Positions 4,940 through 5,254 of a stretch of 5,254 bases of DNA are shown here, piece by piece. Position 1 is the stretch's first letter, and the number at the start of each line of letters is the position of its first letter. The notes under the pieces were generated by a model. The model was not told the DNA's origin and did no database searches. It saw nothing but the letters and a program-made list of their open reading frames with translations. The translations under genes and the position numbers were made by a program. Location: NCBI GenBank assembly GCA_030146225.1, contig JASLCA010000377.1:1-5254 (forward strand). Reading direction: 5' to 3'. This DNA comes from Sphingobacterium sp. GTDB taxonomy: Bacteria > Bacteroidota > Bacteroidia > Sphingobacteriales > Sphingobacteriaceae.

Positions 4940-5176
4940 ATGCAAAAAAATTTCACGTTAGACATTCTTACCATAGGAGAAAAAGCTAAAATCAGCCATG
5001 CAACAGCTGTGGAGATTCCATCGAAATTTCTAGAAATGGGCCTCCTCCCCGGAAGCCTTGTAGAAATCAAGCATAAAGCACCATTTAATGGTCCAATTGG
5101 AATACATATTCACAGCTCCAATACCTTAATTGCCATCCGCCGATCTGAAGCCTGTCTAATCTTTGTTGAAAAATAA
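4940..5176 (+). CDS. feoA: Ferrous iron transport protein A (FeoA)
   Basis: A 78-residue cytoplasmic protein, the typical length of FeoA, which is a small SH3-like partner of the membrane iron channel FeoB. The family core is clear: FLEMGLLPGSLVEI (30-43) matches the usual MGLxPG turn, followed by AP-x-x-GPIGIHI (47-57) and the closing LIAIRRSEA (63-71). The N-terminus (LTIGEKAKI, 10-18) also fits. The start ATG has an A-rich upstream stretch and no Shine-Dalgarno. It is separated from feoB by only four bases, so the two are certainly in one operon. Iron-dependent control would be expected for feoAB generally, but no recognisable Fur or DtxR box could be identified here; the candidate operator at 4895-4917 is AT-rich and non-specific. 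Confidence 0.92.
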   Translation: MQKNFTLDILTIGEKAKISHATAVEIPSKFLEMGLLPGSLVEIKHKAPFNGPIGIHIHSSNTLIAIRRSEACLIFVEK

Positions 5177-5180
5177 GCAT

Positions 5181-5254
5181 ATGAAAAACCCTATCATAGC
5201 CCTTTTGGGTAATCCCAATGTGGGAAAAACCTCTGTATTCAATCGTATCACTAA
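5181..5254 (+). CDS. feoB: Ferrous iron transport protein B (FeoB), N-terminal start only
   Basis: Twenty-four complete codons plus two bases remain before the window ends. The translation begins MKNPIIALLGNPNVGKTSVF, containing the G1/P-loop GNPNVGKT (residues 10-17) that is diagnostic of the N-terminal GTPase domain of FeoB. The full protein would be a large inner-membrane Fe(II) transporter, about 700 residues in the family. The ATG starts four bases after the feoA stop. The P-loop alone would fit other Era-like GTPases, but the position after feoA and the GNPNVGKTS sequence make FeoB almost certain. Confidence 0.93.
   Translation, partial: MKNPIIALLGNPNVGKTSVFNRIT

Overview
The window looks like chromosomal DNA from a Bacteroidota member, most likely in or near Sphingobacteriaceae (inference). 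The reasons are an AT-rich background, start codons without recognisable Shine-Dalgarno sequences, several exact matches to the Bacteroidota -7 promoter element TAnnTTTG just upstream of genes, and proteins that read like family versions from this phylum (a TIGR02757/DUF2400 protein, the GEGNGG-type phosphoglucosamine mutase, a PAP2 phosphatase with AQIYVGVHYPGD).

Layout. (1) 1-291, minus: N-terminal 97 codons of a TIGR02757-family protein that runs off the left edge. (2) 432-1337, plus: rlmF, a 23S rRNA adenine-N6 methyltransferase, divergent from (1). (3) 1336-1373: a compact bidirectional terminator serving rlmF and the convergent glmM. (4) 1393-2775, minus: glmM, making glucosamine-1-phosphate for peptidoglycan and LPS precursors. 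(5) 2776-2947: divergent control region with two -7 boxes and a perfect 12-bp palindrome. (6) 2948-4347, plus: a two-gene unit, a PAP2 membrane phosphatase and a ZIP-family metal transporter, overlapping by ATGA. (7) 4344-4811, minus: a MarR-family regulator whose stop codon shares TTAA with the ZIP stop. (8) 4812-4939: divergent control region with facing -7 boxes and an AT-rich inverted repeat. (9) 4940-5254, plus: feoA and the first 24 codons of feoB, the ferrous iron uptake system, cut by the right edge.

Themes. Two metal-handling units (ZIP and FeoAB) flank a MarR-type regulator, so metal-linked or redox-linked control is possible but unproven. The rest is housekeeping: rRNA modification and cell envelope precursor supply. 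No intergenic gap exceeds about 175 bases, and no rRNA, tRNA, CRISPR, insertion sequence or phage signal was seen. I found no convincing new biological system. The more interesting points are the ZIP protein's altered metal-site motifs and repeat-built His-rich tail, the altered third motif of the PAP2 protein, and the two candidate operators.
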